Program-made: the position numbers and the translations under genes
Assembly: GCF_023159225.1 (NCBI RefSeq)
Contig: NC_063168.1
Span: 52,555,398-52,619,397, forward strand
Reading direction: 5' to 3'
Length of the DNA stretch: 64,000 nt
Source: Perognathus longimembris pacificus
Lineage: Eukaryota; Chordata; Mammalia; Rodentia; Heteromyidae
In this document: positions 22,901-37,700 of the stretch, piece after piece
Layout: every line of letters begins with the position of its first letter
How positions within the stretch are numbered: position 1 is the stretch's first letter
The notes under the pieces: model-generated
Told to the model about the DNA's origin: nothing
The model's database searches: none
The model's input: only the letters and a program-made list of their open reading frames with translations

Positions 22901-25900
22901 CTGAGTCCAAGGCCCAGGACTGGCCAAAAAAAAAAAAAAAAAAAAAAGATAAATACAGTAGACCCTTGGTATCCATTGGTAATGGTTGCAAGGAAACTGC
23001 CATCAAGGGAAAAAAAAAACCCAAGAATTCTCAGGATGCATATAGTTTGGCTGTGTCATACATATAGTGGTTCTGGGCATCTAGAACTTGAAGTCACATG
23101 GAGAAGGCTATGTTACTCTCAAAAAACCATGGCTGTACACACAAAACTGCTCACATCAAACTCAATTTTATTTCATGCTCTTTATTTGGAATACTATGAA
23201 TGCTTGATTCATTTCCCCCTTTCCCCATAATACTGCCGACTTATGCCTAAAGATGCCTTTGAATAACTAAAAATATTTCTTTTATTACATAACTTAAGCA
23301 TGCTTACTTTTTGAGTGGCAGATTTTCACATAAATCCAGGGCAAGGGAACAGCAGATAATGATTTAAACATAATAAGTACCAGAGGACTAAACTGGGCTC
23401 CGGTGGCTCATGCCAGTAATCCTATCAACTCAGGAGACTGAGATCTGACGATCACAGTACAGAGCCAGCCCAGATGGGAAAGTCCGTGAGACTCTTACCT
23501 CTAGTCAATGACTCTAAATGCCAGAAGTGGAGTTTTATCTCAATGGGTAGAGTGCTAGCTTTGAGCATAAAAGCTCAGGGGCTGTGCCAGGCCTTGAGTT
23601 CAAGCCCTAGCACTGGCACAAAAACAACCAACCAACATTCAGGAGACCGACTGAGGGTTGCTCTGCATGAGCTATGCTGTGAAATGCATACATGGGAATT
23701 TCAAATTTTTTGTTTTGAAATTTCTTTAGATTCCCCCCCCCCTTTTGTTTTTGCCAGTCCTGGGGCTTGGACTCAGGGCCTGAGCACTGTCCCTGGCTTC
23801 TTTTTGCTCAAGGCTAGCACTCTACCACTTGAGCCACAGCGCCACTTCCGGCTTTTTCTGTATATGTGGTGCTGAGGAATCAAACCCAGGGCTTCATGTA
23901 TACAAGGCGAGCACTTTACCACTAGGCCACATTTCCAGCCCCTACTGTAGAACTTCTCATAAAATAGAATTACACACCCAGGGCTGGGAATATGGCCTAG
24001 TGGCAAGAGTGCTTGCCTCATATACATGAAGCTCTGGGTTCGATTCCCCAGCACCACATATATAGAAAACGGCCAGAAGTGGTGCTGTAGTTCAAGTGGC
24101 AGAGTGCTAGTCTTGAGCAAAAAGAAGCCAGGGACAGTGCTCAGGCCCTGAGTCCAAAGCCCAGGACTGGCAAGAAAAAAAAAAAAGAATCACATACCCT
24201 AGCCACCCTGCCTGTGAAAGTACATTTCTGAAAATATGTACATATTAAATGAATCACTCAGCATACTTGATATAATAACTTAAATGTTTTGGCTTCTCTA
24301 AAAAAATGAATAAACAGAATCCTACAGTAGATTCTTGTGTGCTTTGTTTCTTCCAAACACCATGCTCTTGAGATTATCCATTATTGGATTGGTAAAATGG
24401 TCCTTTTTACTGCTGGGTAGTATTCCATTATATGAATACATCACTATTTGTTTATCCCTTAACCTATGGATGGACTTATGTTTTTTCCCCAGGTTTTAAT
24501 ATTATGGGGGAAAAATGCTGCTTAGGAATTTATCTTTTCTGTTTCTTTTCTTCCTCTTCTAATTGAAGCACTAAGGCAGGAAGAAAATGACTCAACATAA
24601 AAACCACACACCAAATAAACTGAGAAAAAAAAAAAAAGGAACATCTATCAGGCCACCTTGCTCAGAATGGCCTTTGGGTTGCCACGCCCTGGCATTCTTT
24701 GCCTCAAGAGCAGCATGCTTAACATTGGCTGCCTCTTCCAGCCTGGAAAATGCAATAGTCTACCCTAGTGGAATATTACTGTTGGGTTCATTTCTTTTTA
24801 GGGAGAATGAAAACTTGATAAGAAACAATGATTCACAAACAGATCTTGAGGTCCTTCTCTGAGCACAATGTGCTGCTTAACTGCTTAGTTGCTACTAGGA
24901 ACCATTTACATAGTCCATTTGACTTGCACTGGGTCTCTGAGCCTCACCCGTCCATCATCTACAAAGCCAGTCAATTAGATCAGGAGAGAAGAAAGAGGCT
25001 CACTTACCTGGCCTGCCAGGTTGAAATAAGAATGGTTGGTTAGGTTGACTGGTGTGGTGTGACTAGTCTGTGCTCTGTAGTTGATCACGAGCTCCCCACC
25101 ATCCAGGGTGTATGTCACCCAGACTTTTAACTCTCCAGGGTAGCCTTCCTCACCATCTGGACTGGTGCGTGAGAACTGGACCCCGTTTGACAGCACCTGA
25201 GGAGTCCACAGGACCTAAAAGAAGTATTTCCAAAGAGGATTAGTCACTCCAATTCCAAGCTAAACACCACACTTAAATATTTAGAGGCAACTGATTCCAG
25301 AAAGAGAAATACTTACATAATTATTAAGACTTTTGAATAACAGCCTGGATTTTTCACTGACTTTGGAGGAGAAAAATATTTTTGTTACTTTCATTCCATA
25401 TATTCCTTTTTATTATTTTTTTTTTTTTGGCCAGTCATAGGGTTGAATTCAGGACCTGAGTGCTGTCCCTGAGCCTCTTTGTGTTCAAGACTAGTGCTCT
25501 ACCACTTGAGCTAGAGCATAATTTCCAGCTTTTTCTGAGTCGTTTAATGGTGATAAGATTCTCACAAATTTTCCTGCCTGGACTGGCTTTGAACCACCAC
25601 AATCCTCAGATCTCAGCCTCCTAAGTGGACAGGATTACAGGCATGAGCCACCAGCACAGGGCTTCCTTCCTTATACTCTTGTCCCTTAATGCATATGGTA
25701 TGTCTGTATGTATACACAGTATTTTCCTCTTGTCCCTTTTTTTGTGTGTGTGCTAGTCCTGGACCTTGAACTCAGGACCTGGCTCTGTCCCTAAGCTTCT
25801 TTCACTCAAGGCTAGCACTCTACCACTTGAGCAACATCATTCCACTTCTGGCTTTTTTTTGCTGGTTGATTTGAGATAAAAATCTCATGGACTTTCTTGC

Positions 25901-28900
25901 CTGGGCTGGCTTTGAACCGTGATCCTCATAGCTTATCCTCCTGAGTTGCCAGGATTATAGTCATGAGCCACCAGTGCCCGACTGCTTATTTTGGTGCTAG
26001 GGATCAAACCCAGGACCCAAATATTAGGCAAGCGCTCTATCACTGAGAGATTTTCCCCAACCTCTATACAAATATTTATCAAAAACACTCCAAGCTTCTA
26101 ACAGTGGCTTCTCTTGGCTTTGTCCTGGAGGCCCTAAGACCACACTTCCAGAGGGGAAAATCAACATTTGTCAAGGAGACATTGGTTAGAAGCTTCACAG
26201 CGAGTATCTCTCCTTTCTCAGAGCAGAGTTAAAGTAGGTTCATTGTCCCCACACAGGCTTTGACATGAATCACCTTGCAAGTAAAGTTTTTTGGAATCAA
26301 ATGAAATGATCATCTTTATAGATCCAAACACTTGAACACTGACAATTTCTTAGCACTCCAACTGACATAATTACCCTATTTTGCAGGTGAGCAGATTGAG
26401 TTCAATGGAGTTAACTTGCTATTTCTACCCCCCTCATCCCAGAGGAATGGAACAGAAAGTTTTTATACTCCATTATTGCAAAGAAAAATTTTATTTTGCT
26501 TAAATTCATCCATGAAATTTGTGACAGAGCTAGGATTTAAACTCAGGTCTGGCTGTCTTTTCTACATTTTAGTTCCAGTGAAAGTTTTGTTCAGATTGTT
26601 ATATTCTTTTCCCTCCTTCCTTCCTTCCCTCCCCCCTTCCCTTTCTCTCTCTCTCTCTGCTGGGGATGAACCCAGGTCCTTGAGAATGATAGTCAAGTAA
26701 CCCACTACTGAGTCAATACTTCAAATATCCATTGTCAAGAGAAGAGTTGAAGGCAAAGTGTATTCCAAATAGAGAAACCTCGTGGGTTAACAACTGGGCC
26801 TGTGAGCCCCGCTGGCTGACCGCTTTGATGGCTGTCGCATTGGCCAGGAAGGGGAGCCCAGCAGGAATGGAGGTTTCTGGCTTCCTTCACGGTGAAAGCA
26901 GCTGGCATTTGAAACAAATTCACTGAGCTTAGTAAAAAAATTAATTATATACCCTAATTATCTCTTAGAAATGTTGAACTTCAAAGATACTTAATATAGG
27001 ATGTTTTAACACCTGAAATTAAAAAAAAAATAGTTCTCCAAATGGAAAAATTTAGGAATTTAATATCTGGAATAAAATGCTATGAAGGATTTTTCTTGAT
27101 CATAGTTTCCAAATCTCTGGAAATTTCTCATCTCTAGATTTTTTTGCAGGCCTTTCTAGTCCTGTCAGATGACTTGGCTTTTATCTTTAAAAACAATGTG
27201 AAAATAAATAGAAAATATATTCCCCCAACTAAATTATTCATTGTTTGTTGAGATCAAACAAAACATAAAGTTCATCTGATGCTATTATTATATCAAAACT
27301 TATTTACTCAAGCTAGGAGCCAGGGGCTCAAGCCTGTAATCCTAGCTACTTAAGAGGGTGATAAATGGAGAACGGCAGTTTGAAATCAGCCCAGGCAGAA
27401 AAATCTGTGGGACTCCATCTCCAATTAACTGAAAGCATTACACAAGTGGTAGAGTACCAGCCAAGAATAAGCTCAAGGTCCTGACTTCAAACTCTAGCAC
27501 TGGCCAAAATAAATAAATAAATAAAATATACAAACAAATACATATATAAATAAAAATATAATATATATCTTATTACTCAAAATTTTTGTGGCTCCATAAA
27601 AATAAAATATTTTCCATTCAAATATTTTCTCTTCTAATCTCTAGGCTGCTGCATAACCATTCTCTCTAATATCCACTGATTGAGTAAAATGTTATCTATT
27701 CTCCCAAGATAGTTGTCCTCTTGGGCTATTCCTTTCTTTACATGTACCCCCCCAGCACACTGTTTACATCTATGCTTTTGCAGCTCACCCATCACAGTTA
27801 TCAATGAATGATTCCATTTCCCTCACTCCACTGTGGGCCTCAGGAATTTCCGGTCTATGATGCTCCCTGGTTTATAGAGGGGCTCAACACAATGGGGGAT
27901 ATTGTATTGATTATGTCCCCCTAAAGTTCATGTATTAGAAACTTAATAAATTCATAATAATGATATTTAAAGGTGGGACTTTTGGCAGGTCATCAAGTCA
28001 TGAAGGTGAGACCTCCCTGGGATGGTATTCGTGGCTTTATAAGAAGAGACGACCCGAGACCCATGCTTTGTCTCCCATGTTACGAGCAGCGCAGACTCTC
28101 ACTGGAAGCCAGCATCGTGCTCTTGGGCTTTCCAGCCGCTAGCACTGTGAGCCAAATTACCTTATGCAATTATACGGTACCCAATCTGTACAGTCAAGTC
28201 TAACAAAGAATAAACAGATAGGTATACTTATTATTTCATTGTGTTCACAAAGAGAACCCATAGGAAGGTAGATCACAGAAATTGCCACAGTGGGACAGTT
28301 GGCCCAATGTGCTCAGGTTGAGGCTTTCCCATGGCATGTTCTAGAGACTCTTCAATCTAATATCTGGCAGAGTGGACACTTCCTCTGCCTTTTGCTCTCC
28401 GGGGTACAAGGAGTCCCTCACCAAGGAAAGGGAACCAACAAGAGAGTCTGGTTCTAGGCCATCAACAGGAAGCTTGTGGGAGAGTAGAAAACAGAACAAC
28501 CATCTTCCTTCAACAGAAGTGGCCACAGACTGGAAAGAAGGAACTGTGGGCCTGCCCACATGCTTCTGGCTCTACTCGGGCAGACAGTGGAGTGATAGAA
28601 CTTAAAGGAAAGTTATCTCTGATATTTTCTCACAGCCTGAAAGAGAGCTGCACTGTTGGGTTAACACACAGACTCCTGAGGGGCCTGAAGGCAGGAGGCC
28701 AGGCATTCTGACCTCAGCCAGGGGAGAAATTTGATCCATTTGCTTTCATGGCCTGATGTTCCACAGAAAGTGGAAGTAATGGGAGCTTGTGTTTAGGAAG
28801 GGGGAACTGGGAAGAACCTGAGGTAATTGTCAGACTCAAAGCACTCCAGTGGAAGGGGAGGCCTGGGTGTGGTGCCACACTGCATGGGCAGGGGTTTGTA

Positions 28901-29375
28901 ATGGGTTCTGGGGGCGGGGTTGCTGGGTCAGGGGCACCCATGGCAGCCATGGAGTTCAATAGCAAATTACAGTATAGGGATAACTTTAGGGCCAAGCTGG
29001 TCGGGCTGGCCCACTTCAGACATGTGTGGACTTCGTAGAGCCTTACAGTGCTCATTTGTTGCTAATACAGGCCTCTAGTAAGAATGAGAGAGGATGTATG
29101 TGAAGGCCTTTGTAGCAATAATTCTAAATCCATGTTTCTTCAACTCCCTAATCCCAACCCTGTGAGAAGATCATTCCCTGTCTTTCCTAAGTTGGGGATG
29201 ATTGTCCTTTCACTCGGGGCTCCCCTGCCTATGATAGTAGATGAAAACCAGGGGATGGCTGGGCACCAGCGGCACATGCCTGTAATCCCTGCTACTGAGG
29301 AGTCAGAGACATGAGAATCACAGTTTGAAGCCCTGCTGGGCAGTAACCTCTGTAGTGTGATTCTTCCTCTCTTCC

Positions 29376-29445
<70 letters not shown>

Positions 29446-32400
29446 TTCCTTCCTTCCTTCCTTTCTTTCTTTCTTTCTTCCTTCCTTCCTTCCTTTCTTT
29501 CTTTCTTCCCCTCCTTCCCTCCCTCCCTCCCTCCCTCCCTCCCTCCCTCCCTCCCTCCCTCCCTCCCTCCCTTCTTTCCTTCCTTTGCCAATCCTGGGCC
29601 TTAAACTCAGGGCCTGGGCATCCCTGAGCTTCTTTTGCTCAAAGCTAGTTGTATTTACGTGGTACTGAGGAATCAAACCCAGGGCTTCATGCATGCTAGG
29701 CAAGCATTCTGCCACTAAGCCACATTCCCAGCACCTATGAGATTCTTATCTCCAATGAATAAGCAATAAGCCAGAAATGGAGCTGTGGCTCAAATGGTAG
29801 AGTGCCAGCTTTGATTGAAAAGGCTAAGATAGAGGGCCTTGACCCTGAGTTCAAGTCCCAGTACCAACACAAAAACTAAAATGTAGGGCTGGGAATATGG
29901 CCTAGTGGCAAGAGTGCTTGTCTCGTATACATGAAGCCCTGGGTTCGATTCCCCAGCACTACATATATAGAAAATGGCCAGAAGTGGCACTGTGGCTCAA
30001 GAGGTAGAGTGCTAGCCTTGAGCAAAAACAGAAGCCAGGGACAGTGCTCAGGCCCTGAGTCCAAGGCCCAGGACTGACAAAAAAAGAAAAAAAAAACCCA
30101 AAACTAAAATGTAAAAAAAACAAAACAAAACAAAAAACCATGGGAATAGATGTGGCCATCAAAGTCTGCCTCCCTGAAGGTAGGAGAAGCCTCTTTCCTG
30201 GATAACCCTACCAGGGGTGTGTTCCACAGCCTAGGGTGTGCCTAGCAAACAGACATGCTTGAAGGTACTCTGTCAAGTCTATGGACTATGTCACATTTCT
30301 CCACTCACCTTGTCAAACCCTCTGAGTCCTCCGTGCAGACTGTTGGGCTCTCTGTTAATGGTCAGGTGATATTCCTTTCCATCCAAGGTGAATGCTCCTT
30401 TAGCAATTCGGTTGGCCACCCTCCCAACCACTGCTCCAAAGTAGGGTTGCTTCTGGAGATATCCTGCAAAAGGCAGGGGATGCCAGTGCTTTTAGAATGT
30501 GCAAAGCAGGGGGCAGGCTCACACTGCTGCCATCGCCTTCTTCTGAAGGAAGCTGCGAGAACCTATTAAGTTGTGTATACCAGAGTCCTTATGGTAGCAT
30601 AGAAAAGCAGTTCTTGTACACATGACCTTTCCCTTTTCCAGAAGTAATTCATGTTGACTACAATTTTTTTTAATTTTATAAACCACAAAGAAATTTAATC
30701 CCATTTAATCTCATCACTCACAGGAACCACTGCTAATACTAATACTAATTTCTTTCCTTTTTTTTTTTTGTTGGCCCTAGGATTTGAACTCAGGGCCTAG
30801 GACACTGTTCCTGAGCTTTTCTGCCTTAGGCTAGCACTCTACCATTTGAGTCACAGTGTCACTTCTGGTTTTCTGGTGGTTAATTGGAGATAAGAGTCTC
30901 ATGGACTCTTCTGCCTGGGTTGGCTTCAAATGGCAATCCTTAGGTCTCAGCCTCATCAGTACCTAGGATTATAAGCGAGAGCCACTGGTGCTCAGTTTCT
31001 TCCTTCTTTTAGTGCACGTGTACATGTGCTTTTTAAAATGTTGCATCATAATCTGATTTTTTTTCATACTGTGCTAGGTACCCACCATATCTACTTTGGA
31101 TAAGAAGATAATTCAAATACTGTAATTTAAGTATTTGAATGGCTGGAGAAGTTCTCTTTTTGTATGTTTGTTTTTGCCAGTCCTAGGGCTTGAACTCAGG
31201 GCCTGAGCACTGTCCCTGGCTTCTTTTTGTTCAAGGCTAGCACTCTACCACTTGAGCCACAGCACCACTTCCAGCTTTTTCTATATATGTGGTGTTGAGG
31301 AATCGAACCCAGGGCTTCATGCATACGAGGCAAGCACTCTACCACTAGACCATATTCCCAGCCCCTGGAAAGGTTCTCATGAACACCAATTAGGCCAGTT
31401 ACAGTCACAGGTTCTCATCACTCATCTAGTTGGGCACAAGTTAAGTATTAATAACTCACTTCTAGGTTCATTGACTGGTTCATTTCTCACCAATTCTTGA
31501 TGTCTTAGGGTCCTGTTTTTAAGACTATTACCAGCTAACAATTACAGAGCACTTCCTAAGTCCCAGTGACTTTCTAAGGGCTCTACATTTAATTAATTTG
31601 CTCTTCAGAGCATTTCTCCAAGGTACTTTTATCACCCCATTGTACATTGCATGAAGTGAGGATAGAAAAGTTAAGTAACTGGCTCCAAAACACTAGTTGG
31701 TGGTAGAACCAAGACATGGATGTAGACCCGATCACAGACCCGAGTCTACATTTGTTTTCTTGAGATAAGGCCTCACTCACTATGAAGCTCAGCCTGAGCT
31801 GCAACATGGAGCCCTCCTGCTTTAGCCTACCTGAGTGCTGGGATTACAGGTATATGCCACCATGCTTGGCTCTCAGTTTATGTCCATTAGCATCACATTG
31901 GGAACCAGTCATCCCTCAGTATCCCTTCATGACTTCATTCAGTCATGACATCCAAATCTCCAGATGTTTGAGTCCCTCATATAAAACAAGTGTAGCATTT
32001 GCATATAACCCACACACATCCTTCCACATACTTTCACTCTTCTGTAGATTGTGCGTAATACCTGCTACAATGTAAGTACTTTATAATACACTGTATGATC
32101 TAGGAATGACAAGAAAGAAGTTAGTATAAATTTACTAAATTTAGTAAATCCCCCTTCACATATGTTTTTATCTGTGGTTGGTTGAATTCACAGATGTGAA
32201 TCCACGAACACCAGGGCCAGCTGTGTTTGGTAAGCACAAGGCATTCTGGCTGACTGACTTTCCCACCATCTCTAGGCACAGGCTGGCTGCTCTCTGCCAG
32301 CTTCCTCCTTTCTCCCCACCTCCTCTCTTTGTGAAGTTGTGGCTTTAAAAACCCTTATACTGGTTAACCAAAAAGAGTCCCATGGGGATAAATGACTGTC

Positions 32401-32912
32401 TGCTTTTCAGACAGAAAAGGGGGTGCTTCTTTCCTGCCCATCATAAAGTCATGACTGATATTCTATAACAAAAGCCAGGTAAACAAAAGCCATACATAAC
32501 AAACTTATTTGTCCATAGTTTTGTGTGATATAGGAACCCATCCATTTATGCTTAGGCTGGCAGGATAGACATGTTAGTGTAGTGTAGGCTGGCCTGGACT
32601 GTGAGCCTCCTATTTTACACTTCCTGCTTTAGCTGAGATGATAGGCAGGCACATACCACAGTGCCCATCTTTTTCTATTGAGATGGGGGGGTCTTGTGAA
32701 CATTTTTGCCTAGATTGACTTGGAGCCTCGATTCTCTCAATCTCAGTCTCCTAAGAATCTGGATTAACAAGTGTGTGCCAATGTGCCCAGTTGTTGATTG
32801 AGATGGAGTCTTTTGAACTCCATCTCAGCCTAGCCCTAAACTGGGATCCTACTAATTTCCATCTTCCAGGTAGCTCGAGTTGCAAACATGGGCCACCAGT
32901 ACCTGGATCATA

Positions 32913-32961
<49 letters not shown>

Positions 32962-34692
32962 ATATATATTAAGGCCTGCTGGCTCTCCTAGATGAACTAC
33001 ATCATTTTACACAAAATTAACAAAATAACATAAAAAATTCTACTAGAGGGAGGGAAGATATTTGGAGACAAAGGGAAGAAAATAGATTAATTGCACTTTC
33101 TAGTCAGAGACATTGTATTTGTGGTCATATATGGTCAGATATATATCATAGTCCCTAGCATAATTAATGATCACAATCTGTTTGCATTTGCCTAGCAAGT
33201 CCAAGGTCTAGAGGGGTGTAGAGAGAGACTGGAGTGAGGTGAGGGTGGGAGAAGAGACAAAGCAGAGATTTAAATCAGAAATTTCAGTGTTCACACAAAG
33301 ACACACTTGTACATTCACAATATTAGGCTGCAGCTTCTAACTGGATTCCTTTGTCCCAACTCTTCTTCTTATCTCGTTTTCTTTTCTTGGTCAGGGCCTG
33401 GGCACTGTCCCTGAGCACTGTCCCTGAGCTTTTCTGCTCAAGGCTAGCACTCTAGCACTTTGAGCTACAGCTCTACTTCTGATTCTCTGGCGATTAATTG
33501 GAGATATGAGTCTCAAAGACTTTCCTGCCCAGGCTGGTTTTGAACCTTGATCCTCAAATCTCAGCCTCCTGAGTAGCTAGGATTACAGGTGTGAGCCATC
33601 AGTGCCCTGTTTTGGTTTTTTTTTGCCAGTCCTGGGTCTTGGACTCAGGGCCTGAGCACTGTCCCTGGCTTCTTTTTGCTTAAGGCTAGCACTCTGCCAC
33701 TTGAGTCACAGCACCACTTCTGGCCATTTTCTGTATATGTGGTGCTGGGGAATCGAACCCAGGGCTTCATGTATACGAGGCAAGCGCTCTTGCCACTAGG
33801 CTATATCCCCAGCCCCAGTGTCCTGTTCTTAACTCAAGTTTTCTAAAAGTACTGCTGCATGTATGCATGCATGCATGCATGCATGCATCTACCTACCTAC
33901 CTACTTACCTACTTATGGTGGTGTTAAGGATCTAACCAAGGACCTCACACTTGCTAGGCAAGAGTTCCACCACTGAGTTCCATCCCCAGCCTTAAAACAC
34001 TAATTTATTCTTTCCATAATAGCCCTCATAACAGTAATAGCTGGTATTTGATAATAACTGGGAAGAAAAATGAAAGAGAAGTAGTCTCCCTGACTGTATG
34101 AGTTGATTGTTTATGCCTGTGGCTCATAAGTAAATATTTTCATCACAGGTGTTGAAAGCAGTACAAATAAGTGTAGGAGGGTCACACAAATGGAAAACAC
34201 TTTTAAAGATAAGAAATGGTAAGAAAACCCCACAGGAAGCATTACTAGGTTCCCTCCCCCCAACGTTGTAATTTCCTCCTTTAGAATGAATGCTATAGAA
34301 GAAAGAACTCATTTTTCTGAGGGAGAAATTGAACTATTCTGACCTCCAGTTATGGCTATTATCCAAGCAATGTAAGTAATCTACCTGGGAAACAAGATTG
34401 TTCACATCCAAGCTGGCAGTTACAAAAGGACCACGGAGTTCTTATCCATGGAGTTATTCATGTTTAGCACTTCCTCCTGACTCAAAAACATTTGGTGTGG
34501 CAAGGTAATGTCAAGATAATCCCTTTTCTTGTCAAGTCTAATTACTTCAAGTTATTTACCTCATTGATTTATATATACTTATGTAATATGTAATCAGGCA
34601 TTTAAAAAGAATATACAATGAAAATGAACTCTACTTCCTATACCCATGGAACTTTCTTAAGGACAGCCAAACACTTCTAAATTCTTAATATA

Positions 34693-34742
<50 letters not shown>

Positions 34743-37700
34743 GTTACTGGAGCTTGAACTCAGGGCTTGGGCTTTGTCCTTCAGTTTTTCAAACTCAAGA
34801 TTGGTTTTCTACCATTTGAGCCACTGCTCCACTTCTGGCTTTTTAGTGGTTAATTGGAGATAAGAGTTTCATGGATTTTCCTGCTCCAGCCAGCTCTGAA
34901 CCATGATTCTCAGACTTTTGCCTGCTGTGTAGCTAGGATTACAGACATGAGCCACCAGGGCCCAGGTTAATATGGGTTTTCTTTTCTTTCTTTTTTTCTT
35001 GGTCTGAGACATGACTTGAACTTGGTATTTGTGGCTGCTTTCACTCATGGCTAGTGCTCTACCAACGGACCCACACCGCTAACCTTTTTTTTTTGCTTTT
35101 GTCAGTTCTGGGGCTTGAATTCAGGGCCTGAGCACTGTCCCTGGCTTGTTTTTGCTCAAGGCTAGCACTCTGCCACTTGAGCCACAGTGCCACTTCTGGT
35201 CGTTTTCTGTATATGTGATGCTGAGGAATCGAACCTACGGCTTCATGTATAGGAGGCAAGCACTCTTGCCACCACCTCTAACCTTTTAATATGGGTTTTT
35301 ATACACTAGAATTACCAGAATAGTAGGTAAGAGCCATTGCATACTTTCGTAGTGGAGACAATATATTCTTGCTATGAAACGTGTGAAGTCTTTGTCTCCT
35401 TTGGCAACACTAAAGGTGTCTACAAAAACCTTACACTGGGGGCTGGGAATGTGGCTTAATGGTAGAGTGCTTGCCTTGCATGCATGAAGCCCTGGGTTCG
35501 ATTCCTCAGCACCATATAAACAAAACGCTGGAAGTGGCCCTGTGGCTCAAAGTGGTAGATTGCTAGCCTTGAGTGAAAAGAAGCCAGGGACAGTGCTCAG
35601 GACTGGCAACAAACCAAAACAACAACAACAACAACAAAAACCTTACACTGGACCTTCAAAAGGGAAGTAGGGTTCACTTACAATAACCTCGAATATAGCT
35701 GAACATATTAAAAAGAAATACTCTGAGGACAGTTTCTTCTTGTCTTCTCTTTTGAAATAGATTTCTTAGAGCAAGGGTAGGGGTGACATTGTCCAAAAAG
35801 AAAAGAAATAGCTTTCTTTTCCTTTACTCAATTATCTAAGTTATGGTCCATGAATAAAAGTGTCCATCTTGATCCAACACTAAAAAGAATACATGAAATG
35901 CTTTGACTTGACTTGACTTGGCATTTTGTGAAGCTAGGATACATTCTGATTAGAAAATATGATGGAGCATTTGCAAGTAGCTTGACAACAAGGAAACAAC
36001 TAAGTCATGGTAATCAAAGCAAGCCAATATCTTTTCTAAGGAAGAATCTAAAGGATTCTTCCTTCCCCGGGACTCCCCCAAGGTTCCCACACTCACAGGT
36101 GATTGAGTGTGTAAATGCCTTGAGCCTTGAACAGTAAACACTTCCACAAGTGGCACCCTCATGCCTTTCAAGAATCTAGTGCTTCCCAGATGCCATGTCT
36201 TCTAGGCTCATACTTCACACAGATTTTAGGTCTATATGAGTCTTACCTCAGAACTAAAAATGGTAAACAGTGAGGGCAGTGCATACATATTTTTGTAAAG
36301 GAGGTGGTGATGAGGAGAGAAAGGAAGCAGATGGTAAAAGCAGGTGCCCACACCTTATCATCGCCAATTCTCTCACTGGTTCTGGATTTGGGGGGTCATA
36401 TATCCAATTCTCCTTCAACTCCACCGAGCAATTTTGCATGAACCAAATCACATTTTTGTGGTCCGTTTAAGCCAAGAAGATAGTGATGCTTGAGGCAGAG
36501 ATGAATGATTAAGCCAATGGATTCTAAAGAATTCCCTTTCTGCACTTGCCTGCCCTCCAGGTCTTCTGACTAGAGGGAGGTGGAGTTGTTCTCCAATTGA
36601 TCTCACACCTTCAGCCTACCAGTTAGTTTCCTGAAACAGCCTCTTTATTGCTTTCTTCTCTAACCTAAGCTGTGGGGGCTCAATGGCAGACAAAGATCTT
36701 GAGACAAGGAATAGGATCCTCAGCAATGTTCTCATAAGAAATTTTGTTAAGGGGATTGAGAATAAATTTTTCCCCAAGTGGGGAGGGGGAGAGCAACTCG
36801 CAGAGTTTTTCTGTTGACCCCAAACCCTGAGTCAAGTTAAACATCTAAAGAACCATACAGGCTTAGAAAGACACACCAAAAGGAAAACCTCAAACCTCAC
36901 ATAAAATTTGTGCACACCCCTCCCCTGAACAGGGACTACTCTGTTTCCCTTTGCCAGCTGTATTTCAGACCTCATTTTCTGTTTAGTTATACCACAATGG
37001 CAAGAGATAACGTGATATACAAACCGTAATTATAATTATTGGATTAAAAATCGTCTCTATGGATGAACTGCAAGCTCCACACAGGTGAACCTTGTGTTTT
37101 ACTGAATGAGTCCACTGAATTACCAGTTTTTAAATGCATGAATCCATAATTCTAATAGCCCAAGGACAGGATGAGATAAAAGCTCATCTGTGCCTGATGG
37201 GAGCTGAGATCTGAGGATTGTGGTACAAAGCCATCCCTGGCAGAAAAGTCTGGGAGACTCATACCCAATGACCAGTAGAAAGACAGAAGTGGAGGGTGGC
37301 TCAAGTGGAAAAGCAATAGCTCTGAATGGAAAAAGCCAAGCCAGTGCGGCCCTGCGTTCAAGCTCCAGCACAGGCATACACACACAGTCCATTTGGTTAG
37401 GAGACCTCTTTCCTGACGGGAAGGACTTCCTGTTTTCACTCTGGACGTGTTTATTGAGCAACCATAAACTAGGGCCTGTACCCCCATTGACCAAAGTAGC
37501 CAAGCTCTCTCCAGAGCTTGCACTCAGCTTACACAGCTGGAGTATTGCAGAGCCAATTAGGCCTCAAAGAGAATCCAATGAAGAAAAAGGAGAAGTAGAA
37601 GACCCAGGTCTTCGGTTTTCCTTCCTGAGAGAGCCCCAGGGAAAGCCACACCTACTGTGGCCAGCAGTTCAAAGATCGCCCCTGCGCTTGCTGGAATTCG

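Larger units (their letters stand above)
29259..29884 (+). mobile_element. 7SL-head/Geo-tail SINE split by an IDL-Geo with giant pyrimidine tail
   Basis: Head at 29259-29358 and Geo tail at 29737-29884, interrupted by a reverse IDL-Geo-like copy. Confidence 0.8.

Noticed and set aside
22491..23230. 137- and 154-codon ORFs (and many others with recurring [12 protein letters not shown] or [16 protein letters not shown] peptides)
   Set aside because: Recurring peptides are translations of IDL-Geo SINEs in different frames, not a protein family.
27960..28203. Overlapping ORFs suggesting a small gene
   Set aside because: They fall within an MLT1-type LTR.
29140..29715. 191-codon minus-strand ORF rich in Arg/Lys/Glu/Gly
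   Set aside because: Translation of a pyrimidine microsatellite flanked by SINE sequence.
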